This document shows, piece by piece, positions 1 through 28,330 of a stretch of DNA of 64,000 nucleotides. Position 1 is the stretch's first letter. Each line of letters opens with the position of its first letter. The stretch comes from Zygaena filipendulae (lineage: Eukaryota > Arthropoda > Insecta > Lepidoptera > Zygaenidae), in NCBI GenBank assembly GCA_907165275.2, contig OU015652.1, forward strand, positions 3,797,001-3,861,000. Direction: 5' to 3'. Made by a program: the position numbers and the translations under genes. The notes beneath the pieces were generated by a model. That model saw only the letters and a program-made list of their open reading frames with translations. It was not told where the DNA came from and did no database searches.

Positions 1-609
1 CTATCAGATATATGCAACTCTCATTGTATGATTTACAGCCTACCGATCATTGCCATTAACATCTACCTACGCGAAATCGGTCATCAAATGAAATGGTTTC
101 GCTTTCACATCAGTTCAACTGGGAATATTTGCCCACTATGACGTTATTGGCAAAATGGATGTATTCTAGGAAGTAAAGCTAAGAGCAAGATTCCACTAGA
201 ATTGGCTTATATTCAGAAAATTTATTACAGAGTGACTTGTAACAATATGTAACTATCTCCATTCAATAAAGCCCGAATAGAAAAAAACCACGATTAATTA
301 TACGTATTGTGCATTAATAACGGTGGATCGATACAGGATCGATAGAGAAGAACATCATATTAAATTAAAATTGAAACTATTCACAAACTTTTATTCAAAT
401 CATAGTGAGTTAAAATTTTATTAAATTTAGATTTAAAAAGTGATATTTTACTTTAGTTTTAGTTTTGTTTAGTTTTGCATATTATAATATTTATACTCAT
501 ATTATAATAATATACTTAGTGTATGTTTGTAATGTTTAATGTTCGAAATAAATGTTTTATTATATACTTACTAATATGCTTTCCATCAAAATTTTATTCT
601 GTATTTGGT
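1..609. other. AT-rich non-coding stretch
   Basis: No ORF with coding character, no RNA gene and no clear repeat boundary is visible on either strand. The sequence is rich in A and T runs. Confidence 0.5.
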
Positions 610-787
610 TGAAAAAATAATAGACACGTATTTTTTGCTTTTTCAAATTAGTGAAAAAATGCTAAGATAATGTGCTATAAACTGTAGCACGGCATGACGT
701 CACGCAACATTTCGACTTTATTTTATCACGTAAAAAATTAAAAAATACGTGTCAATTTTTTTTTTACAATCTACAAGACGGATTAAA
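610..787. mobile_element. CRE-bearing MITE, copy 1 (short, diverged)
   Basis: Inverted blocks seen in the other copies are present: 'TAGACACGTATTTTTTGC' near the left end, and 'AATACGTGTC' followed by 'CTACAAGACGG' near the right end. One TGACGTCA palindrome lies at 695-702. The left TTAGTCCGTC terminus is eroded, so the boundaries are approximate. Confidence 0.6.
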
Positions 788-789
788 AA

Positions 790-1015
790 CTAAATTTGGT
801 TGCTAAGCACATTCAGGACATAGGGAGACGCCGCCGCTCTCACTGCGCTCGCGCAGCCCGTGCAGCGTCTAATCAATTTCCCACTCAGTAGAAGGCACCT
901 ATTCGTTACTTTCCATGCCCGACGGCGCTCCGGGTTATCACGTCCTCAACTAATCTCTCCTCAGATTCTCGAGCTTGCAAAGTCCGACCGCAAAATTCTT
1001 CCGGTTCGGTGAACC
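790..1015. other. GC-rich island of unknown role
   Basis: This block is clearly richer in G+C and CpG than its surroundings (for example GACGCCGCCGCTCTC and GACGGCGCTCCGGG). No long ORF spans it. It could be the promoter or 5' exon of a gene lying to the left of the window on the minus strand, or a fossil repeat. Nothing in the window decides between these. Confidence 0.3.
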
Positions 1016-1435
1016 ATTAAAGAGAATCAAGATTGGGTGCGAAACTTTATTTATTATGCAATTATTTTAACGATACAATCGTGACTTACAGTTCCCGCTG
1101 TACCATATTTGTAGAAGTAATTGCTACTAAGTCGACATGTTCTTGCTCATTAATGAAATGTCTATGGCAAGTGCTAAGTTACTAATAAGGTTGCCTACTA
1201 GTACAATTAGCAAAAAAAAAAAAATTCGCATTTCTTTCCTGCTAGGTATGTGCTAGGTAAATGCTTTTGATAAACATAAGGAAAATTAATTTTAGGTATT
1301 CAATAATTTTGAGTAAGCCATTTTCTCTTGACTTGTTGTGTTCATCTAACAAATAATACTATTTTAGATAGTTTTGTGATTGCTCTTGGTATTTGAGAAA
1401 AATTACCTTCTTCTTTAAGAGAATAGTATAAAATG

Positions 1436-2004
1436 AAAAAAAAAAACATACATACAGCCGAATGCAGAACCTCCTCCTTTTTGGAAGTCGCTTAAAAAGT
1501 TCCTATTATTTATTTATAGTGGCTCAAAAGATATCATAACGGTACTTTGTAGGTAACCGAGTGTTAAATAAAAATTTTGTTAGTACCTAACCTAACGAAT
1601 GAAACAAAAGACTGTTTTCTAATTGTAGACTATACCTACCAATGAATATTCTCTTGTCTTTTAAATAAAACAACCTTTTAACCGGTACTCTGTTAAAGTA
1701 AAAATAAGTTATTTGCATTGTAGATAAGCTGCGCTTACGAACACGTAGTAGTATCCACGTATTACTTTCTTTAATGGCAATACGTAGCTAGAAGGTATTA
1801 CCTACTTAGAGTGAAGACAAGTTTATTTTTAAGGTTTTTTTCGTTTGTGCCATAGTCTTATAGTTACAATCAAATATCATCTCCATGATATCCACATCTG
1901 AATCTATATCCATAGATACCAATATTATATAAAGGAAAGATTTGATTTTTTTAACCGACTTCCAAAAAGGAGGAGGTTCTGCATTCGGCTGTATGTATGT
2001 TTTT
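1436..2004. repeat. Inverted pair of the 'CCGACTTCCAAAAAGG' lepidopteran repeat
   Basis: A block of about 48 bp at 1436-1490 (minus orientation) reappears at about 1953-2004 (plus orientation) with almost no change. Its core is CCGACTTCCAAAAAGGAGG, then GCATTCGGCTGTATGTATG. Related single copies lie at 9174-9225 and 26162-26215. The roughly 460 bp between the arms shows no gene. Confidence 0.7.
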
Positions 2005-2359
2005 GTTTGTTTGTTACGATGTAACTTAAAAACTACCAATTGGACTGATTTAAAAAATCATCAGCATTAGAAAGCTACGTTATCCCTAAGTAACATAGGC
2101 TATATGTAATTCGGAATTCCCGCGGGAACTCCGAAATTACCGCGGGTGAAACCGCGAGGTACAGTTATTATATGATAACCTTAAAAGAAGTCATTCACGT
2201 AAAGGTTTGGGACGGAGCTCATGACTCAATCTCCTTTTGCAATTTGCATACTACACGCTGTCAGGGGTACCTACAGAGGACATAGGGTAAGTACTTTTGT
2301 TCCAGCATTGCCGCGAGAACTCCGAAATTAGCGCGGGTGAAACCGCGGGGAACAGCTAG
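2005..2359 (+). mobile_element. Non-autonomous Helitron-type repeat
   Basis: Two successive 3'-end modules are seen. Each has CCGCGGG-type inverted blocks around 'AACTCCGAAATTA', and the second ends in ACAGCTAGT. An end in CTAG followed by T, just after a GC-rich hairpin, is the known Helitron 3' signature. No Rep/helicase coding sequence is present. Confidence 0.6.
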
Positions 2360-3654
2360 TATTATAAAATATTTTAGTACTTTATTACATTCTATAAATT
2401 AGTTTACAATCATTTCATATCTACCAGTTATGAGTTACCACAATATCCTCAATTCATCATGAAAGTAATAGAAGAAACACCACCATACCATTGATCAATG
2501 CACCATACATACCTACCTATATATCTTTCACATAACATTATTATGATTCAAGAGTTATGGTCGTATTTTACTTGATGGTTTTATGGATTCTAATAGCTCC
2601 AACATTTCCAGCGCGCACGAATGGCAGACCTCGTAATACCTATTATACACTTGAATACACTATTATACCTACCGTAAAATATTTTATTCCTCTAAAGTCG
2701 AAAGCAATGACAGATTGATGGCGCAAGCACACCTTAACAACTATCCATTTAAGGACTGGTTCTGTGATGTAAAATCATAAGTGTTTTTTTCTTCAATATT
2801 GTTATCTTTCTTCTCGTTTTCTCTTGTCTGTTGTTCTTCCTTACTCTCTGAACAACTTTGAAACCAAAGTTAATACATCATTTTATCAATTTTTTCTTAA
2901 TTGTTCGAATAAGCACTGATATACTTAGATATGATAATATTTGAAAATTGACAAAAACTACATACTAAGTTAACCTAATTGCAGCTAAGAGAATTATAAT
3001 ATGTAAACGGATTATTACGTTTACATGTACATAATACATTTCGATTTCCTCGGGCGTGTCTGATATTCCATATTATGAAGTACAGAACCGGGTTGGTTAT
3101 TATACAACGCATTGTGTTATTACGCGAAACATGTTGGAAAAAATACCTCCAGTATGGTATTTATATTAAGTACCTACTCATTAAAAGTAAACTTGCAGTG
3201 TCACATAGGCGTGAGAAACTTGAGAAGACATACTTGATTTTGCATCAAATAGATACATAGCTGTATACTTACATAATATTTAAGACTGGAGGGATATTCT
3301 GTTGTCGCAACGTCGGCGTAAGGAATGTTAATTGTATAATTGGGTGCTTCCGAGGGATTCCTAAAAATCACGTGTGTCAAACCGCGTGGAATAGCCAAAT
3401 ATATATAAATATGTATAGGTACGTAAAAAAACATTTAACCAAAATAGTACAATATAGATAAATGCTCGAAATTTGTGTTTATTAGATGAGTTTCTAGTTT
3501 CCAATGCCATTTTTATTGTATAAGTTATTAAACAACATGAATAAAAATCTATTAGGTTTACTTTCTCCATACATGTAAAATTATTCTGAATTACTAAGCT
3601 CTTTTGTATTTTTTTAATGTATTAGTTTTCTCTCTTTCTTATTCATTTATCTTA
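2360..3654. other. No gene seen; degenerate repeat debris
   Basis: Only short ORFs without coding character occur on both strands. A worn Helitron-like 3' end is visible near 3340-3395 ('CCGAGGGATTCC', then 'AAACCGCG'). Confidence 0.45.
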
Positions 3655-3720
3655 TCTCATCCCTGAGGAAATTCCAAAATTAGGTGTGACGAGGTTGAAA
3701 CCCCGAGGGGGAACAGCTAG
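3655..3720 (+). mobile_element. Helitron-type 3' end fragment
   Basis: The fragment runs from a diverged 'CATCCCTGAGGAAATTCC' to 'GAACAGCTAG', the same 3' terminus as the better copies. The 5' part is missing. Confidence 0.5.
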
Positions 3721-3938
3721 TAATTATTATTAATTTATACTGTTTACTGGATCGTAAAACCATAATTATGATTAGATACCTGAGTATTTTTACTTCTTAT
3801 TTCATACGAATAACGACCATATCTATAACGCGTCGCGGTAAGATAAGGCGCCACTTAAATTGCTTTTCCCTCGTGTTCAAAGAAATTTCACTTAAAATAC
3901 ATTTACGTTTCTTTTGTCATAAAAAAATATAAATCTTA

Positions 3939-4137
3939 TCCTACTAATATTATAAATGTGAAAGTGTGCATGTTTGGATGTTTGTTACTCAATCACGCAA
4001 AAACGGCTGAACGGATTTGGATGAAATTTGATATGCACGTTGTCAGGGGTACAAAGAAAGACATAGGGTACTTTTTATCCCGGAATTCCCGCGAGAAATT
4101 CGAAATTACCGCGGGTGAAACCGCCGGGCACAGCTAG
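3939..4137 (+). mobile_element. Non-autonomous Helitron-type repeat, near full length
   Basis: It starts TCCTACTAATATTATAAATG and ends CACAGCTAG with T following. The GC hairpin blocks CCCGCG and CCGCGGG precede the end. The 5' TC and 3' CTAG termini fit a short Helitron derivative, and no ORF is present. Confidence 0.7.
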
Positions 4138-4394
4138 TCTTATAAATCACGTATCACGTTGTTTGTCCGCGATGGACTGCGAAACTACTGAACGGATTTT
4201 GATAAAATTTTGCAACCATTTATAATATGGTCCAACTTAAAAGATAGGATAGTTTTTATCCCGGAATTGCCGCGGGAACTCCGGAATTAATGCGGGGAAC
4301 TGCTTATCACTTTCAGGGGTACAAAGAAGGACACCGAGTTCTTTTTCCCGGAATTCTCCGAAATTACCGCGGATGTAATCGCGGGGACAGCTGG
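4138..4394 (+). mobile_element. Second Helitron-type repeat in tandem with the previous one
   Basis: It directly follows the CTAG|T end of the previous copy. It contains two successive, more diverged 3' modules ('CCGCGGGAACTCCGG' and 'AATTACCGCGGATG') and ends 'GGACAGCTGG'. Confidence 0.55.
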
Positions 4395-5450
4395 TTTCTT
4401 ATATTTTTGCATCTGGAGCGTTTGGGGTTGTGTTTTTGGAATTCAACAAAAACCTGATACAACCCATTAAAAAAAATAAACAATAATGTAACTAAAATAT
4501 AAAGTCGAAAAAAATTATAGTTTAAAAGTTATTCAACATTAGTTTGGAGGTGACCTATCTACGAAATTTCAAGCGCTACGCCCGCAACTACGTGTCAATG
4601 ACCGATTCGATTTGTTTGCTACGGGCGCGGGTGGCGCGGCGCGCGGCGTACGCGCCAAATATTGTGTTATAAATCATTTAGACATGGGCAAGTAAAAATG
4701 AAAAAATTAAGTCTATGTTAAAACATGGTGCGATCGATTCGGAAGTCGATTCTGAGCAAAATACTTTCTAGTTTTCAGTTAATTCATTAACACGTTGTAT
4801 ATACTTAATATGATTAATGCTTGGATAAAAAACTTATCTTTATAATATTAGTAGTTAGTACCAATAGCTACTTAGTTTGTAGATTATATTATCTTATACT
4901 GATCTGTGATTATATTATGTTTGTAGGTATAAATAATATCAGTATCTAGTTCATACCTACCTATTATTACAATTAATAAACGTTAAAATTTTTGGTTTCT
5001 TTACTTATGTTGAAACCGCTATTGAAATAACTTAGTCCCAGTTTAAAACAAAATATTTCAAAAGCCATAGGTAATAATTAGATATACTTTTGCAATTCGA
5101 TAATATTGTTATCGTTATTATTTTTATATCGGATTAACTTAATGGAATTCGACACACTTTTGTAACATAATCCACGTTAGACAATCACCTGTCCTTTTTA
5201 TCACCGAGACGGTCAACTCAAACCAAAAAAAGGTGTAGGTGTACTTTGCATCACATAAAGACTTATGACATCACGCCAAACAGAGTTTAGTAAGCTGAAT
5301 TTATAGATATTTTGCGTATACAGTTTCATTCAAAATTAAAATCGATTTGTTTGTGGAAGCGGCGATCAAGTGCGTCGCCTGAGACGTAATAAGTTATTTC
5401 CACCACTTGAAATTCCATGACTACAATGCACTAAATGCAGTTCTATCAGT

Positions 5451-5496
5451 TCATGATGTGGCCGGCCATTTCATGAAATAGCCGGCCACATCATGA
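5451..5496. repeat. 46-bp near-perfect palindrome
   Basis: The sequence TCATGATGTGGCCGGCCATT...GCCGGCCACATCATGA reads almost the same on both strands around the centre TTTCATGAAA (5469-5478). One base pair breaks the symmetry. It contains the nested palindromes GGCCGGCC and TCATGA. Confidence 0.85.
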
Positions 5497-6011
5497 GATA
5501 TGGCCACGACATAATATTATGCACTTATATACGTCTCATTCATTTTATTCACGTTTCTGAGATTAGATAACATTAGGTAATGGACATTTCGGTAACATGC
5601 ATAATGCCATATCAATTTTGTAAATTGCAAACTGAGTAACTACATTCAATCATTAATAATTCTGCTATTTGCAAGCTTTTCACCTATAGGTACTTATCTA
5701 AATAGGTATACTTACCTTCTGTTTATAGGTCACATTTTACTGTTCATTTTAAAGCAGGGGTCAAACTAGCACCGGTCGCTATAAAAAATTATAGATGCTA
5801 ACAAAAATATTTAACTCTAAAAAATTCTGATCGATACCTCTAAGAATTTGTACTAAGTTTATTTTTACCTATTAGTTTCGTAATTGAACAATACAGCAAG
5901 ACAGTAAACGAACGAAAAATTGTACTACAAGTAGATTTTTTTTTCAGTGCTTCATCGTATAGTCGCGTGCCGTCGCATCGTATACTGTAGTCGTATACTG
6001 TATAGTATACA

Positions 6012-6042
6012 CTCAGACGAAATACTTTTTATTTCGTCTGAG
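6012..6042. repeat. Perfect hairpin, 12-bp arms
   Basis: CTCAGACGAAAT (6012-6023) pairs with ATTTCGTCTGAG (6031-6042) across a 7-base loop. Partial symmetry continues outward into the flanking TATAC motifs. Confidence 0.8.
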
Positions 6043-7442
6043 AGTTATACATGACTAGTAAAATGTTTGTCCCGCTTTTTTCCGTATTTTACGTTCAATG
6101 CCAAATTATATTCATTGCATTGCCGATTGTAACTTTCTTATGTTTGACGGACAAATTGTAGTGAGGTGAATGTAAATTGTGAATGAAGTCCATTCAAGAA
6201 ATATTTTCTCTTGATAAGATAGGAATGTATTTGACAACGAATAAAATGATATTGACTGGATTGTCAGCAGACGTTATTAAGATGAGACATTATACTAATT
6301 TATAAAGCCTCAGAATACTATCAAAGGTACCTACCTATGCCTATCTTATCTTAGAAAATGGGGTGGCCAAGTAAAGCCTCGGCACCTCGACCCTTGGGAT
6401 CTTTTGTACCATCCCCATCCTGTGCTCCCCCTCTACTCCCTGAAAACCTCGGCGGCGACACTACCTATGCCTATACTTACCTCTTTCTTTTATAGTGGTA
6501 ATGTATATAGATAGATATTAAATAAGAAAAATATTAAATTGAAGTAACAATTCCTATTTTTTTTTTCTTAATTTCGATCCAATTAATTGCAATTAATAGT
6601 AGAACTTGAAGATTTTTACCACTGTCACGATAATATGACAGATCAACCGTATAGATAACGATTATTATTATAGACTTCTAAGATTATACGCTTGACTGCT
6701 TCAGAGATTATGTTGTACTAGCAACGTAGCTAATTATAAAAGAAAATTATCGGTAACTAATTCATCTATAGTCTAAAAAAGGAAAAATAGGACTTTTACT
6801 CACATGGGTAGATACAGTTAAAAATTGTTAAGTACCTAAGTATACCTACCGCCTCGAATATATCAACATACCTACCAATCATTTAGTTTATGGAAAAACT
6901 TGTGAAAGTTTACACTATTTGTTAATTTCTTGAACGAAACTAAAATAGATACACTTGTCCTCTTAATCCTTCCTCCTCCTCCTCCTATCCTCCTTATCCT
7001 CCTATTATAACAGCGGGGAACAGTCAGTAGGTAAATACTTACATACATTTTATTGATCACGCCTACTTAGGTGCGTTTAGGCGTGATCCGATGATTATGC
7101 GCATGATCGACGCGCGACGTTCGACCCTCGTAACTAAAGCTAAAACTATAGAAATAAAGCTCATTAATCATTACAATCAGCATTTTCTACATTTTATATA
7201 ACACTATATTTGGCAATTGCTTTAACTATTTGGATATAATTATTTATCTTTCTCTATAAGTATACTAATTTTCAAGCGTTTAAATGTAATTTTACATAGG
7301 TAGGTACCTACATGCCTACCTATTTTTTGTTTTCTGTCTCACTTATTATTTATTATCTATGGCGATATTAAAAAAAGCATTACAAATTAACATTACATTA
7401 ACATTCTCATCACTTCCATATCATTATCAGAGGAAATGATTA

Positions 7443-7767
7443 TAATGGGGATGTTGACTACTTTTGAAAATCAATATTCTAATTAGTCCGTCAGTTAGAA
7501 AATAAAAAACAATAGACACGTATTTTTTGCTTTTTCAAATAAATTAAAATATACATAGATAAAGCGCATTAAAGTTTAGCGTGAGGGGGTCGTGACGTCA
7601 CTAACTGCTAAAACCACCATACAAACTGTCCGAATAGTGACGTCACGCGAAATTTCAACTCAATGTATCGCCGTTATTTTTTGGTTACGTAAAAAAAAAA
7701 TACGTGTCCAATATTTTTCATTAATCTACAAGACGGACTAAAAAAAATATAGTCAACATGCCCATTA
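7443..7767. mobile_element. CRE-bearing MITE, copy 2 (complete)
   Basis: The outer termini pair as TAATGGGGATGTTGACTA (left) and the complement of TAGTCAACATGCCCATTA (right). The inner TTAGTCCGTC and GACGGACTAA blocks follow. Two TGACGTCA palindromes lie at 7593-7600 and 7638-7645. If the element proper starts at ATGGGG, it is flanked by TA on both sides, a possible TA target duplication. No ORF. Confidence 0.75.
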
Positions 7768-8559
7768 TCTAATAGCGTACCGGTGCGCTTCTGAGAGCAT
7801 CTGCACCATTTGAACACAACAATTTAATTTAATTGCTTATTTTATTTATTAGTTTATTTATTAGGGTTCATAAATGAATACTATTGTTAACACTGGCCGC
7901 TCAAAGACTGCTTTGTGATGCAATTCATTAGGTTCGACCATTAATTACTTTAATCGTCGTTTAGAGCAGCTTACGCAAGGAGCTTTCGCCGGGGCTCGGG
8001 GGACGTAATAAAATAATGTAACAATTGTTGCCTGGGCCCAAGAATGGACCTTTGTTGTAGGAGGTAACAAATAGATCGCTATACTTTCGTCTGATTAATT
8101 GTTATGTACGATTCTAGTTCACTCATTGCGTAATTGCATTGTAAACGATGGAGATTTTCACAGATTTACCTGCTTACCTATATATACTATTATCTGTGCC
8201 TATATCATGTAAGTGTTTATAATATTATACTAAGTAATTTTTTCGCAGCCTGCATTGCCACGAAATAAGAAAACTTACCTTTTAATTTATTTCTTTAAAA
8301 ACCACACTAAATCTATCATTATCTATTAATATTAGATAAATTATATTAATATTGTAAGCGATTTCACTCTGATATAGGTCACACAGTCCTCAATAAAATT
8401 CTATATTTGCTTAATGACAATTGACAACCCTATGATAAATTACGATAAAATTATTAGAGCAGCTGTTAATCCCACCACTGGTAACCAATCTCTATCAGGT
8501 GATTTTAATTTGACATTTTGCCGTTTCTTCAGAAAACGTACCTAGATGATTTGGCTACT

Positions 8560-8720
8560 TATTTATTTATTTAAAGAACTCTATTGCACATTTATGTACA
8601 AAAGGCGGACTTAAGGCTACTTCTTTGGGATTGCTCCAGAGCCTTATCGTTCCAATTCCCAACGCACTTATCGTGCCTATGATATTACGTTGCTGCTCTA
8701 TAGTATTTCCAAAAGACATA
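8560..8720. mobile_element. LINE 3'-tail fragment
   Basis: TTATTTATTTA, then 'ATTGCACATTTATGTACAAA' and 'AGGCGGACTTAA', is the 3' tail I recognise from lepidopteran Jockey/CR1-like LINEs. Only the tail is present. Confidence 0.5.
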
Positions 8721-9173
8721 AACCAAAGCACATAAATATTTATCTATGTCAGGTTGTAAAATAAATATTATTTTTATTTTGCTCACACGGTGATTTTGTA
8801 AACTTAGAATTTTTTTAAAGGCAAATTTGTTAAACATCTATAGCTTGTTTAGTACCTCTTTATCTATTGGCATTATAGGCGTTCAACAACCACCTTCAGT
8901 TGGAAGTTATTATCTGAAACCACTTCTTTAATTGGAGGTGCGTGTTTCCCGTAATTTCTTTCGAAGATCTATAAACGCGTTTATTTGATTTATTTATTTA
9001 ACAAAGTAAAACTAGTAGGTAATGATTTCACATTCAATAAAATAAAACCAAGACCTTGAGCTCAGATTTCGACAATAGGTATCAGTTAGAAGATTTTAAT
9101 GAACCTACAAAGCATCTAGTAAACAAGATGCATTTAATTTAATTTATAGTGTCATAAAAATATCCAGTCTTTA

Positions 9174-9225
9174 ACCGACTTCCAAAAAGGAAGAGGTTCT
9201 GCATTCGGCTGTATGTATGTTTTTA
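9174..9225 (+). repeat. Copy of the 'CCGACTTCCAAAAAGG' repeat
   Basis: It shares 'ACCGACTTCCAAAAAGG' and 'TCTGCATTCGGCTGTATG' with the pair at 1436-2004. A worn Helitron-like module follows at about 9250-9300. Confidence 0.6.
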
Positions 9226-9751
9226 TTAATAACTATCTATAGCTGTGTGTGCGTTTTCACCCGCGTGAATTTTGGAATTCCCATAGGAACTTCTAATTAC
9301 CTACTAAAGTAACTAAGCTACACACCTTGCTATGACCATTACGATTACGAAAACATCAAAAAAAGACTTATCTAGGTAGGTACCTATTCAAATCGGTCGG
9401 GCTAGTTTCTAGTTATTTATTTATTTATTACAGTCAACAGCAACAACATATTGCGAGACATAGCACATCAAATGATTAGATTTGGTAAAAAATCTGTTGA
9501 CATAGCAAAATCCCTGACATCATCAATTCAACAGGTTTTCAATGATGTCATCAGTATAATTTTTTGCCTGCTGGGCAGCAATATAGGATTAAATCTGCTA
9601 AATATTCCAATTTCTTCGGTTACGATTATCTATACAGGTGAACGCAGTAGGGTATTCTAAATAGCATCTAATGCAATTTATTGAAATTGTTAAAGTCTGC
9701 TATAGATTTTTTTTAAATTTTAGTAGGTACTTTTTTATGCATTGACTATAT

Positions 9752-9930
9752 TAAAGTCAAAGTCAAATCGTTTATCCAAATTTAGCCCATAATGTGGCTA
9801 TTTTTACGTCAATAAAATTACAGTTATTAGACAGCACCCATAAAATATCCACCCTTCACAGCTTCCGAGTGCTATGGCTGAAGAGTTAGGAAGCTGCGCA
9901 ACAAACTCTCTGGTAGCACGCTGTCAGTAA
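9752..9930. mobile_element. LINE/SINE tail with the AGTCAAAGTCAAA motif
   Basis: AAAGTCAAAGTCAAAT, then 'TTAGCCCATAATGTGGCT', matches a second copy at 24680-24740. This motif is familiar from lepidopteran retroposon 3' ends. No ORF. Confidence 0.45.
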
Positions 9931-10499
9931 GTTATAAAATTAGTGGTAACTGGTAACTACATAAATGTTAAAACTTACCCATTTCTATAATTCGAATAAA
10001 GTTAGGCATAATTAGTTAATTACGAACTTTTAACGATAAGAAAGTATACCTAGTTAATATCTACTATTCTTATAAAACACTTACGTACTGTCTCCAACAT
10101 CAATAGCAATGACTCAGAATCAGATGTTTTTACGCCTACGAATATTATCTTAGCAAATTTTTTTACCGTACCTACTTAAGATAGCTTGGTCATGGTAATA
10201 ATTTTATCATTATTTTAATAAATCAAAAAGCGCCATAGGTTTTAAATTTTAAAAGTATAATTTAATAAACCAATATAAGTACCTAGATAATAAAAAAGGA
10301 GTTTTGTTATGTCATTATTACTATAGGTGCTATTAATTTAGTAGACTAAAAATATCTAATGATACTAGATCTTCTTGCCCTTCCTGCAAGATTTCTGTTA
10401 TAGGTTTTAAAAAAAATACTGTAGCACTTAGCAGAGACCGAGTCTAATGAGCGTAACCTTAGGTATCTAGTTCTAACCTTGACGTCGGAATCTACCAAG

Positions 10500-10982
10500 C
10501 TTTGATTGTTGAGTTTTCTCATCTGTAAACAATCGGGTGACGACAGCAGCGCCCTAGACGGAGACGACGACATCCCGGCGCCGCGGCGCGTCGATACCGT
10601 CCCGCGAGTGGACGCGGACGCATGCGTCCCGGACCTTACCGTTGCGCGCATGCCCGATCCACATCACCCGGCGTCGCACTTAGTTACAACAATTGCAGAC
10701 GCCAACTTGCCGGTTTCGACACACGGCTCCTCTTCACATGACACTGTCGCATATAAATTGATTCCACATTACTGACATTGAAGTTCCGACGCGGTGAACG
10801 ACTGGCGACCGCTTCATTACGGCCAGTTATTTGCGTACTGCTACCGCGGCAACGCGTGTCCGCGCGTAGAAATCGTTTCCGGTAACATTCACGAAACACC
10901 CCTTAAGTGACACTCGTGGTGCGATGGTTCTGTGGTTTCTTATGCCTTAGTGGGTGAGGCTGCTCAGTGGTTAGGGATAACC
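10500..10982 (+). promoter_or_regulatory. GC-rich promoter/5' leader region of centrocortin first exon 1a
   Basis: A CpG-rich block (10540-10680) precedes the candidate start codon of exon 1a. A 9-codon upstream ORF (ATG at 10924, stop at 10948-10950) lies just before that start and is in another frame. The GC-rich block yields ORFs on both strands without domain character, which I read as leader or promoter DNA. Inferred from position and composition. Confidence 0.4.
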
Positions 10983-27738
<16,756 letters not shown>

Positions 27739-28330
27739 TTTACGTTCCATCATTCCAATCATCGACCCCTCTTGCTTAGGGTAAGAGTAATGTGATCCAA
27801 ACGCCATTTGTCTTTGCCAACTGGACATTTTAAGTTAAGAATTATTTGTGATCTGCTAGTGTTACTTTATGATTTGTACCTAAATATATTCACAATCTTA
27901 AATTGCCATAATATGAACCGGTATAGTTATTATATCGTACCTACCTACGTATTATATTTTTTAATAATTGATATGAAAAAAAGATAATAAAAACTAATTT
28001 ATTAGATATACCTGACCATCCCTCTGTTATTTTTTTTAAGTACTTAAATGACGACGAAATTGCATTTAGAAAGTACCACAATGGTTTTAATATATTGCTA
28101 ATATAATATATTAAGACTATAATATTTATATATGTATAACGGGCAAATTTTCGAGTACATAGATTATACATACTTGCTGCATTTAAATTCGATTGGGAAT
28201 TTTGAACTTCAAATAAAACTTAATTGCGTGTTATTGTTTAGTCATTTTTTAATTATTGTACTATATTATGTTGTGTATTTTGGATTATTATTTGTAAATA
28301 TTCAATGTTTAAGTTAATTGTTTTTTTTTT
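27739..28330 (+). terminator. Centrocortin 3' UTR with candidate poly(A) signals
   Basis: AATAAA hexamers lie at 27986-27991 and 28212-28217, about 250 and 475 bp past the stop. No coding sequence follows on the plus strand until the repeats near 31 kb. Which signal is used cannot be told from sequence alone. Confidence 0.5.

Larger units (their letters stand above)
4395..7442. other. Non-coding stretch; no gene seen
   Basis: It holds a short CpG-rich block at about 4590-4662, the palindrome at 5451-5496, the hairpin at 6012-6042 and a pyrimidine-rich CTCCTCC run near 6964-7000. A GC-rich block at 6360-6465 may be a SINE or LINE fragment, but I could not identify it. Confidence 0.4.
7768..10499. 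other. Intergenic DNA with LINE tails; no gene supported
   Basis: Apart from the repeats listed within it, no coding exon could be supported. One 69-codon ORF at 9451-9660 follows an acceptor-like TTATTTATTACAG, but it matches nothing I recognise. Confidence 0.4.

Noticed and set aside
9451..9660. 69-codon ORF after an acceptor-like TTACAG
   Set aside because: No domain recognised, no clear donor in phase and no neighbouring exons.
10346..10775. Ser/Arg-rich and Asp-rich ORFs in the GC-rich block before exon 1a
   Set aside because: Open frames occur on both strands because of GC-rich composition. A chance 'LDGDDD' likeness to the exon at 24823 is not homology that can be supported.
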